DNA from: Sphingobium sp. MI1205
GTDB lineage: Bacteria; Pseudomonadota; Alphaproteobacteria; Sphingomonadales; Sphingomonadaceae
Length of the DNA stretch: 64,000 nt
Reading direction: 5' to 3'
NCBI RefSeq assembly: GCF_001563285.1
Contig: NZ_CP005188.1
Span: 1,927,501 to 1,991,500 of the forward strand
Positions 54,281 through 61,843 of the stretch are shown one piece after another (the first letter of the stretch is position 1; each line of letters starts with the position of its first letter). A program made the position numbers and the translations under genes. A model generated the notes under the pieces. That model was given only the letters and a program-made list of their open reading frames with translations, was not told the DNA's origin and searched no databases.

Positions 54281-54572
54281 GGTGGAATTCCGCTCGCCAA
54301 TCCAGTCCCCGAAGCCGCCGCGCCGCGCCGACACGGCCTCTCCAAGGGCTTGATCTAAGCGGGGCCGGCTGCGCCTTGCCCGACCTGGCGCAACAGCGCC
54401 TGGCGACTTTTTTCCGCCGCCTTCGGCTTTGCATCGCGAAACAAAAAAGCCGCCCGCCGCCGTCCGGCGCTTCGCTGGGCCGCAAGCGGTGCGCTTCCGG
54501 GCATCCCCGCTTCACCGATCGCCATCGAGGCCGCGACGGGCGCGGTCCGAACAACACGAAAGGAACTTCGAC
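54281..54572. other. GC-rich spacer before the first DUF736 gene
   Basis: About 290 bp. It contains an imperfect inverted arrangement of T6 and A6 tracts (near 54409 and 54442) that could form a bidirectional terminator. AAGGA at 54559-54563 serves the next gene. No coding sequence is recognised. Confidence 0.4.
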
Positions 54573-54869
54573 ATGGCGATCATCGGCACCTTCACCGCGA
54601 ACGGCGATACCTTCACCGGCACGCTCAAGACCCTCACTCTCAACGCCAAGATCACCTTCAAGCCCGCCGAGAAGGAGACTGACAAGGCCCCTGACTTCCG
54701 CGTCCACTCCAACACCGTCGAGTTCGGCGCCGCCTGGAAGAAGACCAGCCGCGAGGGTCGCGACTATCTCTCGGTCAAGTTCGACGATCCGACCTTCCCG
54801 GCGCCGATCTACGCCACCCTGTCCGAGACCGACACCGCCGGCGAATATGCGCTCATCTGGTCTCGCTGA
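54573..54869 (+). CDS. DUF736 family protein (first copy)
   Basis: The 98-residue product starts at ATG 54573 with AAAGGA just upstream. MAIIGTFTANGDTFTGTLKT, the KAPDFRVHSNTVEFGAAWKK centre and DDPTFPAPIYATL near the end are standard for DUF736. The family is small, beta-rich and almost confined to conjugative elements and plasmids of alphaproteobacteria. A role in DNA transfer or its regulation is suspected but unproven. A strong hairpin follows 7 bp after the stop. A second, more divergent copy is encoded at 60495. Confidence 0.93.
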   Translation: MAIIGTFTANGDTFTGTLKTLTLNAKITFKPAEKETDKAPDFRVHSNTVEFGAAWKKTSREGRDYLSVKFDDPTFPAPIYATLSETDTAGEYALIWSR

Positions 54870-54876
54870 CCCGCAC

Positions 54877-54907
54877 GGCGCCCCCGCTCCACCAGAGCGG
54901 GGGCGCC
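54877..54907 (+). terminator. Hairpin after DUF736
   Basis: A perfect 13-bp stem (GGCGCCCCCGCTC and its complement) with loop CACCA, followed by TTGTCG. The stem is very stable although the T-run is short. Confidence 0.7.
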
Positions 54908-55155
54908 TTGTCGTGCCTGTTGCTCGCTTCTGAAACGGACGGGCCAAAGGCCCGGCGTGATCTGTGAGAGTGCTTGGGGCGCTGCCCCCGGCGCCCTTCG
55001 GAGCGGCTTCCGCCCAGCTTCCTCCACGCTTCGCGTTCCGTGCAGCCGGTTCCCCGCGAAGCCGCCCACTCCGGTTGCACCCCCGGTCTCGCCGACGGGC
55101 AGGGTTTCAGCGCGGCGCTCCGCTGCGCGGAAACCCAAGCCCAAGGAGTTAAGCC

Positions 55156-55998
55156 ATGTATCATAAGCTTGCCACCCGGTTCGGCCGCAACGCCCATCAG
55201 ATCAGCGGCCGGCAGGCGCTCGACAATGAGGCGCTCTATCGTAACGTCCCGTCCATCTTCGCCCGCGAGGCGCACGACAGCCGTTCGGAGCGGTATGTCT
55301 ATGTCCCGACCATCGACATTGTGGAGGGGCTGCGCCGGGAAGGATGGTTCCCGTTCTTCGCCGTCCAGTCGGTTCCACGCGATGGTAGCCGCCACGGCCA
55401 CGCCAAGCACATGCTGCGCCTGCGTCGGGACGACGGCATCGGCAAGCCCGAGGCCGCCGAGGTCATTATCGTGAACAGCCATGACGGGACGAGTGCCTAT
55501 CAGATGTTCGCCGGCATGCTGCGCTTCGTCTGCACCAACAGCATGATTGCGGGCGAGCGGTTCGAGGAAGTCCGCGTGCCGCACAAGGGCAATATCGAGC
55601 ATGACATTATCGAGGGCGTTTACACCGTGGCGGAAGATTTCCCCCGGCTGATCGACGCCAGCGACAGCATGAAGGCCATTCGGCTTTCCGAGGACGAGCA
55701 GCGCTTGCTCGGCGAGGTGAGCCTTGTCGCCCGCTACGGCGAGGACGAAAGCCCGCTGCGCCCTGACCAGATCATCGAGCCGCGCCGCCGGGAGGACATG
55801 GACCGCAGCTTGTGGACCACGTTCAACGTCATTCAGGAGAACGTCATTCGTGGCGGACTGCATGGCCGCAGGCAGAACGCCGAAGGCCGTATCCGCCGCA
55901 GCCGGTCGCGCCCGATCAACGGCATCGACCAGAATGTCACCCTCAACCGCGCGCTCTGGACGCTGGCCGAGGGGATGCAGCGCCTCAAGGCGGGCTGA
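55156..55998 (+). CDS. DUF932 family protein
   Basis: The 280-residue protein matches DUF932 throughout: YVYVPTIDIVEGLRREGWFPFFAVQ near residue 50, HAKHMLRLRR, IIVNSHDGTSAYQMFAGMLRFVCTNSM near 110, and RPINGIDQNVTLNRALWTLAEGMQ at the end. These proteins are found on plasmids, phages and ICEs, usually near ParB-like and DUF736 genes as here. Their biochemical role is unknown; a part in DNA metabolism or anti-restriction is often guessed. AGGAGTTAAGCC precedes the ATG. A hairpin terminator follows. Confidence 0.93.
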   Translation: MYHKLATRFGRNAHQISGRQALDNEALYRNVPSIFAREAHDSRSERYVYVPTIDIVEGLRREGWFPFFAVQSVPRDGSRHGHAKHMLRLRRDDGIGKPEAAEVIIVNSHDGTSAYQMFAGMLRFVCTNSMIAGERFEEVRVPHKGNIEHDIIEGVYTVAEDFPRLIDASDSMKAIRLSEDEQRLLGEVSLVARYGEDESPLRPDQIIEPRRREDMDRSLWTTFNVIQENVIRGGLHGRRQNAEGRIRRSRSRPINGIDQNVTLNRALWTLAEGMQRLKAG

Positions 55999-56005
55999 TC
56001 GCTAT

Positions 56006-56036
56006 GCCGTAGGGCCGGACCTTCCGGCTCTACGGC
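56006..56036 (+). terminator. Hairpin after DUF932
   Basis: GCCGTAGGGCCGGA pairs with TCCGGCTCTACGGC (one G-T pair) around CCT, 8 bp after the DUF932 stop. A short pyrimidine run (TTCCC) follows. Confidence 0.68.
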
Positions 56037-56182
56037 TTCCCATATTCTGCGGGTTTGTCGCCGCCGATCCAGCTTCCCCGGATCGGCGGCGGTCGCGCGT
56101 CCCTTAGGTTCGCGCCACGGCGATTGGTGGCGAGCTCGCCGGGCTTCGCCCGGCTCGCAATGCCTATTCACGCTATTCCAAG

Positions 56183-56199
56183 ACGACTATAATAGTCGT
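56183..56199 (+). promoter_or_regulatory. Palindromic operator overlapping a -10 box
   Basis: ACGACTAT-A-ATAGTCGT is a perfect 8+8 bp palindrome 41 bp upstream of the XRE regulator. Its centre contains TATAAT (56188-56193), a perfect -10 hexamer. A repressor bound here would block the promoter, so autoregulation by the small XRE protein is likely. A -35 box is not clear. Confidence 0.7.
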
Positions 56200-56240
56200 T
56201 TCGATGGCGGATAGCGCATCGGTTGTGGACGTGATCGCGC

Positions 56241-56480
56241 ATGATCACTTCCCGCCAGGTGCGGGCCGCTCGTGCGCTTCTCGGCTGGACACAGGAGATG
56301 CTTGCAGACAAGGCCCTCGTCGCTCTGACGGCGCTCAAGCGCCTCGAATCAGAGAACGATCTGCCTGTGCGCGACGAAACCCGGCATCAGGTGGTCAAGG
56401 CGCTAGAGGCGGCGGGTGCCGTGTTTCTCGACTCGGATCGAGGTCATGGCGTGATGCTGGTGAACAATTCACCGGAATAA
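56241..56480 (+). CDS. XRE-family regulator, QseC-like
   Basis: A 79-residue helix-turn-helix protein. TSRQVRAARALLGWTQEMLADKALVALTALKRLE is the XRE fold. The C-terminal part (RHQVVKALEAAGAVFLDSDRGHGVML) is the usual extension of short Xre-like regulators of this type. It is followed by a DUF2285 gene, a DUF6499/DUF2285 gene and an RdfS-like gene. That order recalls qseC-qseM plus fseA-rdfS of the Mesorhizobium ICE, where QseC controls the antiactivator QseM. The palindrome upstream is its probable operator. The function is inferred from context. Confidence 0.8.
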   Translation: MITSRQVRAARALLGWTQEMLADKALVALTALKRLESENDLPVRDETRHQVVKALEAAGAVFLDSDRGHGVMLVNNSPE

Positions 56481-56617
56481 GCCGCTGTCATTCGCTTTAG
56501 ATTATGCGTGTTATACCCGGCCACCATAGCAAAAGCGGTACGATTCTCCCGATCCATTATGGTGTATAGCCCGTGAATCGACGGGTGCGGGGAAATGGCT
56601 GAAAACGGAGCGAAGCG

Positions 56618-56881
56618 ATGGCGATAGCCGCGTTCGAGGATCGCGCTCCCGATGCATGTCATGTCACGGATTATGACGAGCGCCACCACCGGACTTATTG
56701 GCGGCTGCTCGATGCAGCGGCGGAAAACGCCGATTGGCGCGAAGTCGCCAGCATCGTTTTCGGCATCGACCCCGACAGCGAGCCCGAACGCGCGCGGACC
56801 ATCTACGAAACCCATCTCGCCCGCGCCCGTTGGATGAGCGAGACCGGCTATCGCCACTATCTCAACCCGCCGGCATCCTAG
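56618..56881 (+). CDS. Short DUF2285-like protein, QseM-type antiactivator candidate
   Basis: The 87-residue protein contains only a DUF2285-like helix-turn-helix: HHRTYWRLLDAAAENADWREVASIVFGID near residue 23, then ERARTIYETHLARARWMSETGYRHYL. In Mesorhizobium loti the short DUF2285 protein QseM binds the activator FseA and stops it from inducing rdfS. The present protein has the right size and position. GGAGCGAAGCG precedes the ATG. It is encoded directly after the XRE regulator and before the long DUF2285 protein. The proposed role is an inference from gene order and family. Confidence 0.78.
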   Translation: MAIAAFEDRAPDACHVTDYDERHHRTYWRLLDAAAENADWREVASIVFGIDPDSEPERARTIYETHLARARWMSETGYRHYLNPPAS

Positions 56882-57041
56882 CCCGAAGCCCGCAAACCCC
56901 GCCGTAAGCACGATCATTCCGGCAACGCTGCTGACTTGAAACCGCTATGCGCGCGGCCGGACGCCGGGGCTTCTCGCCGTGTGGCGTTCGCTGAACACTC
57001 CTCGGTCCGCTCCGCAGAGGGCGAGACCTGGGAGGGACCGG

Positions 57042-57821
57042 ATGCCGTCAGACAAAGACTGGCGCACCCCGGCAGATGAAGCCGGGAACGACGCGCTCCA
57101 ATACTCCGACATCGCGATCGGCTACCTCAGCCGAAACCCGCGCTATCAGACCGATTATCGCCGTGCGCTCGGCCGGGTAAGACGTGGCGCCGTCAGCGCC
57201 GACGACGCCACGGCTACACTGGTGCGGCGATGGGGCATCAGCTTCCATGCCGCGCCGGCTTCCGCGTTCGACCCCAAGCTCGCCATCATGCGGCCGGAAC
57301 TGTCGCCGTCCAACATCGTGCTCGCGCCCGCGCTGCCCGGCTTTCGCTCGGCGCGACCGCTCGATGTGCCCGCGCTTGGCCCGATCCGGGCGCGCGGGTC
57401 GTTCGACAGTTTCGTCTATTTCATCCTCGCCGACCCGGAAGGCGACGAGCAACTGTGGGTCGCGGGCGGGATCGACCGGCCGCTGGCCCTGATGCTGCCC
57501 TACGGCCCCTGGCAGCGCACGCACATGGCGGCGGCCGAGCGGCTGCGCCGCCGCCTGTGCGGCATCGCCTCCGGGCCACCGGCGCTCAGGCTCCCGCCCG
57601 CGAAACGCGCCCATCACCTCACGCTGTTCCGGCTGCTCGACGGTCGGCAGGCGGGCGCGACCCAGCGCGAGCTGGCCGCCGTGCTAATCGACAACATGGT
57701 GCGCGATTACAACGCGGCCGGCTGGACCGAAAGCAAGGAGCGCAAGCGCATCCGGCGCTGGTCGGCCGAGGCCGCCGAACTGATGCAGGGCGGCTATCTC
57801 CGCCTGCTCGGCGGCGGCTGA
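57042..57821 (+). CDS. DUF6499/DUF2285 protein, FseA-type excision activator candidate
   Basis: The 259-residue protein starts at ATG 57042. Its N-terminal 40 residues (ALQYSDIAIGYLSRNPRYQTDY) match DUF6499. The centre is less conserved. The C-terminal 75 residues (HHLTLFRLLDGRQAGATQRELAAVLI and RIRRWSAEAAELMQGGYLRLL) are a DUF2285 domain. In Mesorhizobium loti FseA is made from two frames by programmed frameshifting; here both domains lie in a single frame. FseA activates rdfS. The RdfS-like gene follows 123 bp downstream. It overlaps no neighbour. Confidence 0.82.
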   Translation: MPSDKDWRTPADEAGNDALQYSDIAIGYLSRNPRYQTDYRRALGRVRRGAVSADDATATLVRRWGISFHAAPASAFDPKLAIMRPELSPSNIVLAPALPGFRSARPLDVPALGPIRARGSFDSFVYFILADPEGDEQLWVAGGIDRPLALMLPYGPWQRTHMAAAERLRRRLCGIASGPPALRLPPAKRAHHLTLFRLLDGRQAGATQRELAAVLIDNMVRDYNAAGWTESKERKRIRRWSAEAAELMQGGYLRLLGGG

Positions 57822-57944
57822 CGGGGGGACACGGCCAGACCCCCCGGCTCCTGTCCCTTCACCACATAGGGGGCGGTTCGCCACCATGCCCTCCTGTCCG
57901 CCGGCCCCGCTTTTCCGGGTCCGGCCATCGTCAGGAGGATCATC

Positions 57945-58211
57945 ATGGACCAAGCTGTGGCCGCCACCACGCCGCGCTATCTCAAGACGCCCGACGCCGC
58001 GATCCACCTCGGCCTGTCGGCGCGCACCCTCGAAAAGCACCGCTGCTACGGCACCGGCCCGGTGTTTCGCCGCCTCGGCGGCCGGATCGTCTATGCGATA
58101 GACGACCTTGAAGCGTGGGCCGCGCTGGGCACGCGCCGCTCGACCTCCGATCCGGGCGCCGGCGTCGTCCATCCCGCCAAGCGCCTACCCGACGATAGCG
58201 TGCGCGGCTGA
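57945..58211 (+). CDS. RdfS-like excisionase / AlpA-type helix-turn-helix protein
   Basis: The 88-residue protein is a MerR/AlpA-type winged helix (RYLKTPDAAIHLGLSARTLEKHRCYGTGPVFRRLGGRIVYAIDDLEAWA). This is the form of the recombination directionality factors of alphaproteobacterial ICEs. RdfS stimulates excision by the integrase and also switches on transfer genes. CAGGAGG lies 7 bp before the ATG, a strong ribosome-binding site. repA follows 7 bp after the stop, so excision and replication would be expressed together. The integrase it would partner is not in the window. Confidence 0.82.
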   Translation: MDQAVAATTPRYLKTPDAAIHLGLSARTLEKHRCYGTGPVFRRLGGRIVYAIDDLEAWAALGTRRSTSDPGAGVVHPAKRLPDDSVRG

Positions 58212-58218
58212 TCCGCCG

Positions 58219-59109
58219 ATGTCGGCCCGGCGACCCCATGAAGGCGCGATCAGCCCCGAACGGGCGCAACTCGACCTGTTCTGCTCGATCCCCGGCGACC
58301 TCGCGCCGCGTGACGCACAGGATCTGATGAGCTGGCCGTTTTTCAGCCTCGCCAAGAGCAAGCGGGTCGCACCGATCGACTTCCGCATGGGCGAAACATG
58401 GATTGTCGTCGAGGCGACGCCCGAACATGGCATGGCGACCATCTGGGACGCCGACGTGCTGATCTGGGCGGCGAGCCAGATCGTCGAGGCGCGCGACGCC
58501 GGCCGTCCGACCTCGCGGCTGATGGCGACCACCCCGCACGAGATTCTGACCTTCATCGGTCGCGGCACGTCCGTCCGCAATTACGATCGGCTCAAGGCCG
58601 CGCTCGACCGGCTGCAATCCACCACCGTCGCGACCTCGATCCGGCAGCCGCTGCAACGCAGGCGCCATCGCTTCTCGTGGATCAACGAATGGAAGGAGCG
58701 GCTGGACGGCGCGGGCCGCCCGCTGGGTCTGGAACTGATCGTGCCCGACTGGTTCTATGCGGGCGTGCTCGATCGCGCGCTCGTGCTGACGATCGATCGC
58801 GCCTATTTCGACCTGACCGGCGGTCTCGAACGCTGGCTCTACCGCATCGTGCGCAAGCATGGCGGGCGACAGAGCGGCGGCTGGAGCTTCGATCTCAGTC
58901 ACCTCTATCTCAAGTCCGGCGCGCTCTCGCCGTTCAAGCGGTTCGCGTTCGAGCTGCGCGCGATCGTGCGCCGCCAGCCGTTGCCCGGCTACGTCCTGTC
59001 GCTCGAACATGCGCTCGGCCGCGAGCGGCTGAACTTCGCGCCTATTCCTGTCGATCCGCTTGACGCCGCCATGCGCCGCGCCGGCCTCCGGCTTGTGGAT
59101 AAGTCGTGA
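58219..59109 (+). CDS. repA: RepA-like replication initiator
   Basis: The 296-residue protein matches the replication initiator protein A family (RPA) of alphaproteobacterial plasmids and ICEs: LMSWPFFSLAKSKRVAPIDF near residue 37, RGTSVRNYDRLKAALDRLQSTTV near 115, FSWINEWKE, and ERWLYRIVRKHGGRQ with SLYLKSG-like HLYLKSGALSPFKRF near 225. It should bind repeated sites and start plasmid-like replication. The start ATG 58219 is preferred over the longer frame. A DnaA box lies in its last codons and iteron-like repeats begin 6 bp after the stop. Confidence 0.9.
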   Translation: MSARRPHEGAISPERAQLDLFCSIPGDLAPRDAQDLMSWPFFSLAKSKRVAPIDFRMGETWIVVEATPEHGMATIWDADVLIWAASQIVEARDAGRPTSRLMATTPHEILTFIGRGTSVRNYDRLKAALDRLQSTTVATSIRQPLQRRRHRFSWINEWKERLDGAGRPLGLELIVPDWFYAGVLDRALVLTIDRAYFDLTGGLERWLYRIVRKHGGRQSGGWSFDLSHLYLKSGALSPFKRFAFELRAIVRRQPLPGYVLSLEHALGRERLNFAPIPVDPLDAAMRRAGLRLVDKS

Positions 59110-59290
59110 TGGCGGTCGTGCTATCAGGAACCGGCGGAGTCGTGCCATCGGGAACCGCGGAGTCGTGCCATCAGGAACCGGGATGCCCCGCAACCCCCCG
59201 AAAATCCTCACGGAATCGACACCCTTCTAACGATGCTAATAGAGAAGAATCCTTCGGATTCTTGCTAACGCGCCACAGGGCTGTGGACAG
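59094..59290 (+). other. Candidate replication origin with iterons and DnaA boxes
   Basis: A perfect DnaA box (TGTGGATAA, 59094-59102) overlaps the end of repA. Three copies of an 18-bp unit like GTCGTGCCATCAGGAACC follow at 59115-59132, 59139-59156 and 59162-59179 (periods of 24 and 23 bp), and a half copy lies at 59103-59108. Then comes a relatively AT-rich patch with an 8-bp hairpin (59245-59263), and a degenerate DnaA box at 59282-59290. This is the layout of an iteron-type origin next to its initiator gene. Confidence 0.72.
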
Positions 59291-59381
59291 CCCGGCCGCG
59301 TGTCGCCCGCCGATCGGCCGGATAACGGGGCGACCGCCAGGCGCGCAACCCCTCCCAGCGTCCAACCCCGGAGTGATCCCC

Positions 59382-59903
59382 ATGAATGACAACGGACCGA
59401 CCGGCGCGCGCGCCGGCCGCACGCTGAGCGTGCTTGCCGGCGACGGCCTCACCCATGTCGAGCTGACATGGATCGAGAAGAAGCTGGAGCATTGGATACG
59501 CTTCGGCCGCATCGCCCAGGACCGCATCGTGACGCGCCGCACCCGCGTAGTCAGCTTCCGGCCGGGCGCGGTGTTCGCGTTCGTGCGCTGGGCGTCGAAC
59601 GACTTCGGCACGATCATCTCGCGCATCGACGTGGTGCGGGCGGTCGCGCCCCGCGAGCCTTACACGACGCTGCCGTTCGTGCGGCCGGGTGGCGACATCC
59701 TGCTCAAGATCGAGGGCTGGCCCAAGGTCGCCCAGGTGCTCGCCGCGATCGACGCGGTGGAGGCGGAGGGCGTCGATCCCTGCGACACCGCATTCGATCA
59801 TTGGCGTCACGTTCATAACCGTATCTCCGCCGGCCATCAGCCGCGCCCCTACACGCTGGAGCGTCATCGCGCCTGGCTCAAGCGTCGGGAGATCGAGGGA
59901 TGA
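59382..59903 (+). CDS. DUF2840 family protein
   Basis: The 173-residue protein starts at ATG 59382; the longer frame back to 59106 covers the origin region and is rejected. THVELTWIEKKLEHWIRFG near residue 25, VSFRPGAVFAFVRWASNDFGTI and ILLKIEGWPKVAQVL are typical of DUF2840. The family is known almost only from conjugative elements, directly before traF, as here. Its stop overlaps the traF start as ATGA. The function is unknown, but strict co-occurrence with traF suggests a part in transfer. Confidence 0.9.
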   Translation: MNDNGPTGARAGRTLSVLAGDGLTHVELTWIEKKLEHWIRFGRIAQDRIVTRRTRVVSFRPGAVFAFVRWASNDFGTIISRIDVVRAVAPREPYTTLPFVRPGGDILLKIEGWPKVAQVLAAIDAVEAEGVDPCDTAFDHWRHVHNRISAGHQPRPYTLERHRAWLKRREIEG

Positions 59904-60514
59904 CGCGCTTTGGTTATGTCCTCGCGACCGTCACCACGGCCGAGCTGTTCGCAGCGCTGTTCGTCACCGTTGCGCTCGTGCAGCCGCGCCCGCGCCTGAT
60001 CTGGAACGCCAGCGCGAGCGCGCCGATCGGGCTCTACCGGCTCGAACGCGACGAGCATCCGCCCGTCGATACGCTGGTCGCCGTGCTGCCGCCCACGCCG
60101 GTCGCGCGCTGGCTCGCGGCGCGCCGCTATCTGGCCGAGGGCGTGCCGCTGCTCAAGCATGTCGCCGCACGGCCGGGACAGCGGATTTGCCGCGCTGGCG
60201 GCGTAGTCAGCGTCGATGCCCGGCCCATCGCCGTCGCGCTGTCCCGCGACAGGCGCGGGCGGTCGCTGCCGGTCTGGCGGGGATGCCGGACGGTCAAGGC
60301 TGGCGAACTGCTGCTGCTCAACCCGTCCGTCCGCGACAGCATGGACGGCCGCTATCTCGGCCCGCTGCCTGCGTCCGGTCTGCTCGGCCGCGCCATTCCG
60401 CTGCTCACGCGCGATGCGCCCGGCGCGCCGCTGCGCTGGCGCGGCCTGCGCCCTCAACCGGCTTCCCAACCCGCCAAAGCAAAGGAGACTGGCGATGTCC
60501 TCCATGATCTTTGA
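59900..60514 (+). CDS. traF: TraF, S26-family signal peptidase of conjugation
   Basis: TraF processes the conjugative pilin in the periplasm. The 204-residue protein has one N-terminal membrane helix (about residues 6-27). The catalytic Ser is in ASAPIGLYRL near residue 40 and the Lys in LLKHVAARPGQ near residue 90. SMDGRYLGPLPASGLLGRAIPL near the end is a TraF/LepB landmark. The start overlaps DUF2840 as ATGA and the end overlaps the next DUF736 gene by 20 bp. Presence of TraF implies a P-type or related mating pore elsewhere on the element. Confidence 0.93.
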   Translation: MTRFGYVLATVTTAELFAALFVTVALVQPRPRLIWNASASAPIGLYRLERDEHPPVDTLVAVLPPTPVARWLAARRYLAEGVPLLKHVAARPGQRICRAGGVVSVDARPIAVALSRDRRGRSLPVWRGCRTVKAGELLLLNPSVRDSMDGRYLGPLPASGLLGRAIPLLTRDAPGAPLRWRGLRPQPASQPAKAKETGDVLHDL

Positions 60515-60827
60515 ACCCACCGCCGACGGCTATGCCGGCCGCGTCCGCCTCTTCGGCATCGACGAAGCGATCGTGCTTGTCGCCGTCGATCCGGGCGACG
60601 CCGAGAGCGCGCCGGATTATCGCGTCCATCTCGGCGATGAGGACGGTCCCGACATCGGCGGCGGTTGGAAACGTGTCGGTGAGCGGGCCGGCGACTACAT
60701 CGCGCTGGAGATCGACAGCCCGCTGTTCGGGGCGCCGTTCCGGCCGGTGCTGTTCCAGGCGGACCGCGACGGCCGTGCGCTCCGGCTGTCATGGAAGCGT
60801 CCGCGCCCGCGCGACGATCGGGCCTGA
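60495..60827 (+). CDS. DUF736 family protein (second copy)
   Basis: The 110-residue protein from ATG 60495 (AAAGGAG 8 bp upstream) keeps the DUF736 pattern: MIFEPTADGYAGRVRLFG, APDYRVHLGDEDGPDIGGGWKR, then GDYIALEIDSPLFGAPFRPVLF. It is clearly more divergent than the copy at 54573. It overlaps traF by 20 bp and lies 4 bp before the lytic transglycosylase, so it is part of the transfer operon. The function is unknown. Confidence 0.9.
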   Translation: MSSMIFEPTADGYAGRVRLFGIDEAIVLVAVDPGDAESAPDYRVHLGDEDGPDIGGGWKRVGERAGDYIALEIDSPLFGAPFRPVLFQADRDGRALRLSWKRPRPRDDRA

Positions 60828-60831
60828 TCCG

Positions 60832-61584
60832 ATGCCGCCGCGTCGTTCCTCCGCGCGCCGCCGGCCTGTGGCGTTGGCGTGGCTGGCCTGTCTCGCCGCA
60901 GTACCCGCGACGATCCTGGCCGCGCCGGTCCAAGCGCAAGCCGCATCGCCATCCGACGCCGATGCGGTTGCCCGTCACGTCGCCGCCGCCGCGCAGCGTT
61001 ATGCCATCCCCGAGGCATGGATATGGGCCGTCATGGGCGTCGAGAGCGCTGGCGATCCCGGCGCGGTATCGGCCAAGGGCGCGATGGGCCTGATGCAGAT
61101 CATGCCCGCCACCTGGGCCGCGCTGCACGTCCGCTACGCGCTCGGAGCAGATCCCTATGACGTGCGCGCCAACATCATGGCGGGCGCGGCCTATCTGCGC
61201 GCGATGCTCGATCGCTACGGCGATCCGGCCGCCATGCTCGCCGCCTACAATGCCGGGCCGGGCCGCTACGATGAGTATCTTCGCGGCCGTCCGCTGCCTG
61301 CCGAGACACGCACTTACGTCGCGAGGCTCGCGCCCGTCATCGGCGCTGCTCCGCCGTCGCAAGCGCATCCCGGCGTTGCCCCGGACCCGCTCGCCTGGAC
61401 ACGTTCGGCGCTGTTCGCGGCGAGGGGCGCAATACCTTCGGATCGCGCTGCCGTTGCTGCACAGCGGGCCGATGACGCGCAATCGAAGGGCGCATCGGAC
61501 GGACGCTCGACCGTCGCGCTGATCGCCGCCACGCCGCCGTCGCCTGGTCTGTTCGTTCCTCTTTCCGGCCGGTCATCGCAATGA
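60832..61584 (+). CDS. Lytic transglycosylase (conjugation-linked)
   Basis: The 250-residue protein opens with a basic segment and a signal peptide ending near QAQA at about residue 38. An SLT domain follows. The catalytic Glu lies in MGVESAGDPGAVSAKGAMGLMQIMP near residue 71, and AAYNAGPGRYDEYLRGRPLPAETRTYVARL completes the fold. Such enzymes open the peptidoglycan for the mating apparatus, like VirB1 or TrbN. The C-terminal 90 residues are low-complexity and Ala-rich. It follows the second DUF736 gene at 4 bp. Confidence 0.92.
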   Translation: MPPRRSSARRRPVALAWLACLAAVPATILAAPVQAQAASPSDADAVARHVAAAAQRYAIPEAWIWAVMGVESAGDPGAVSAKGAMGLMQIMPATWAALHVRYALGADPYDVRANIMAGAAYLRAMLDRYGDPAAMLAAYNAGPGRYDEYLRGRPLPAETRTYVARLAPVIGAAPPSQAHPGVAPDPLAWTRSALFAARGAIPSDRAAVAAQRADDAQSKGASDGRSTVALIAATPPSPGLFVPLSGRSSQ

Positions 61585-61690
61585 GTGGCGGTGGCGTTCT
61601 CTGGCGGCCCTTCGCGCGAGCCTTCGCATCGCCGGAAAGGGTGAGGGCTGAAGGTCTGAAGGGGGAAGGTCGAGGGCAAGATAAAGGGCG

Positions 61691-61830
61691 GCAATGTGCG
61701 GAGCCCTTGCGCCTCGGTCGTGGCCTTGATTCTCAAGGCTTTTGGGTCTTGCTGCGCAATGTGCGCGGATCGCGCGCAATGTGCGGTGCGGGCTGGACGC
61801 CCGCTGCCGCTAGGGATCGCCGCACATTGC
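61691..61830. repeat. Four copies of GCAATGTGCG upstream of the relaxase gene
   Basis: Direct copies are at 61691-61700, 61756-61765 and 61776-61785, and an inverted copy is at 61821-61830, 14 bp before the relaxase start. The 10-mer repeats stand in an otherwise non-coding 258-bp gap. They are candidate sites for an oriT-binding protein or a transfer regulator. Confidence 0.6.
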
Positions 61831-61843
61831 GGCGCCTCCGGCC

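Noticed and set aside
54881..55155. Open frames in the GC-rich gap before DUF932
   Set aside because: Several frames are open only because of high G+C; none resembles a protein family or has a good ribosome-binding site.
59106..59381. Extended frame upstream of DUF2840
   Set aside because: It reads through the iteron repeats and AT-rich patch; the family starts at 59382.
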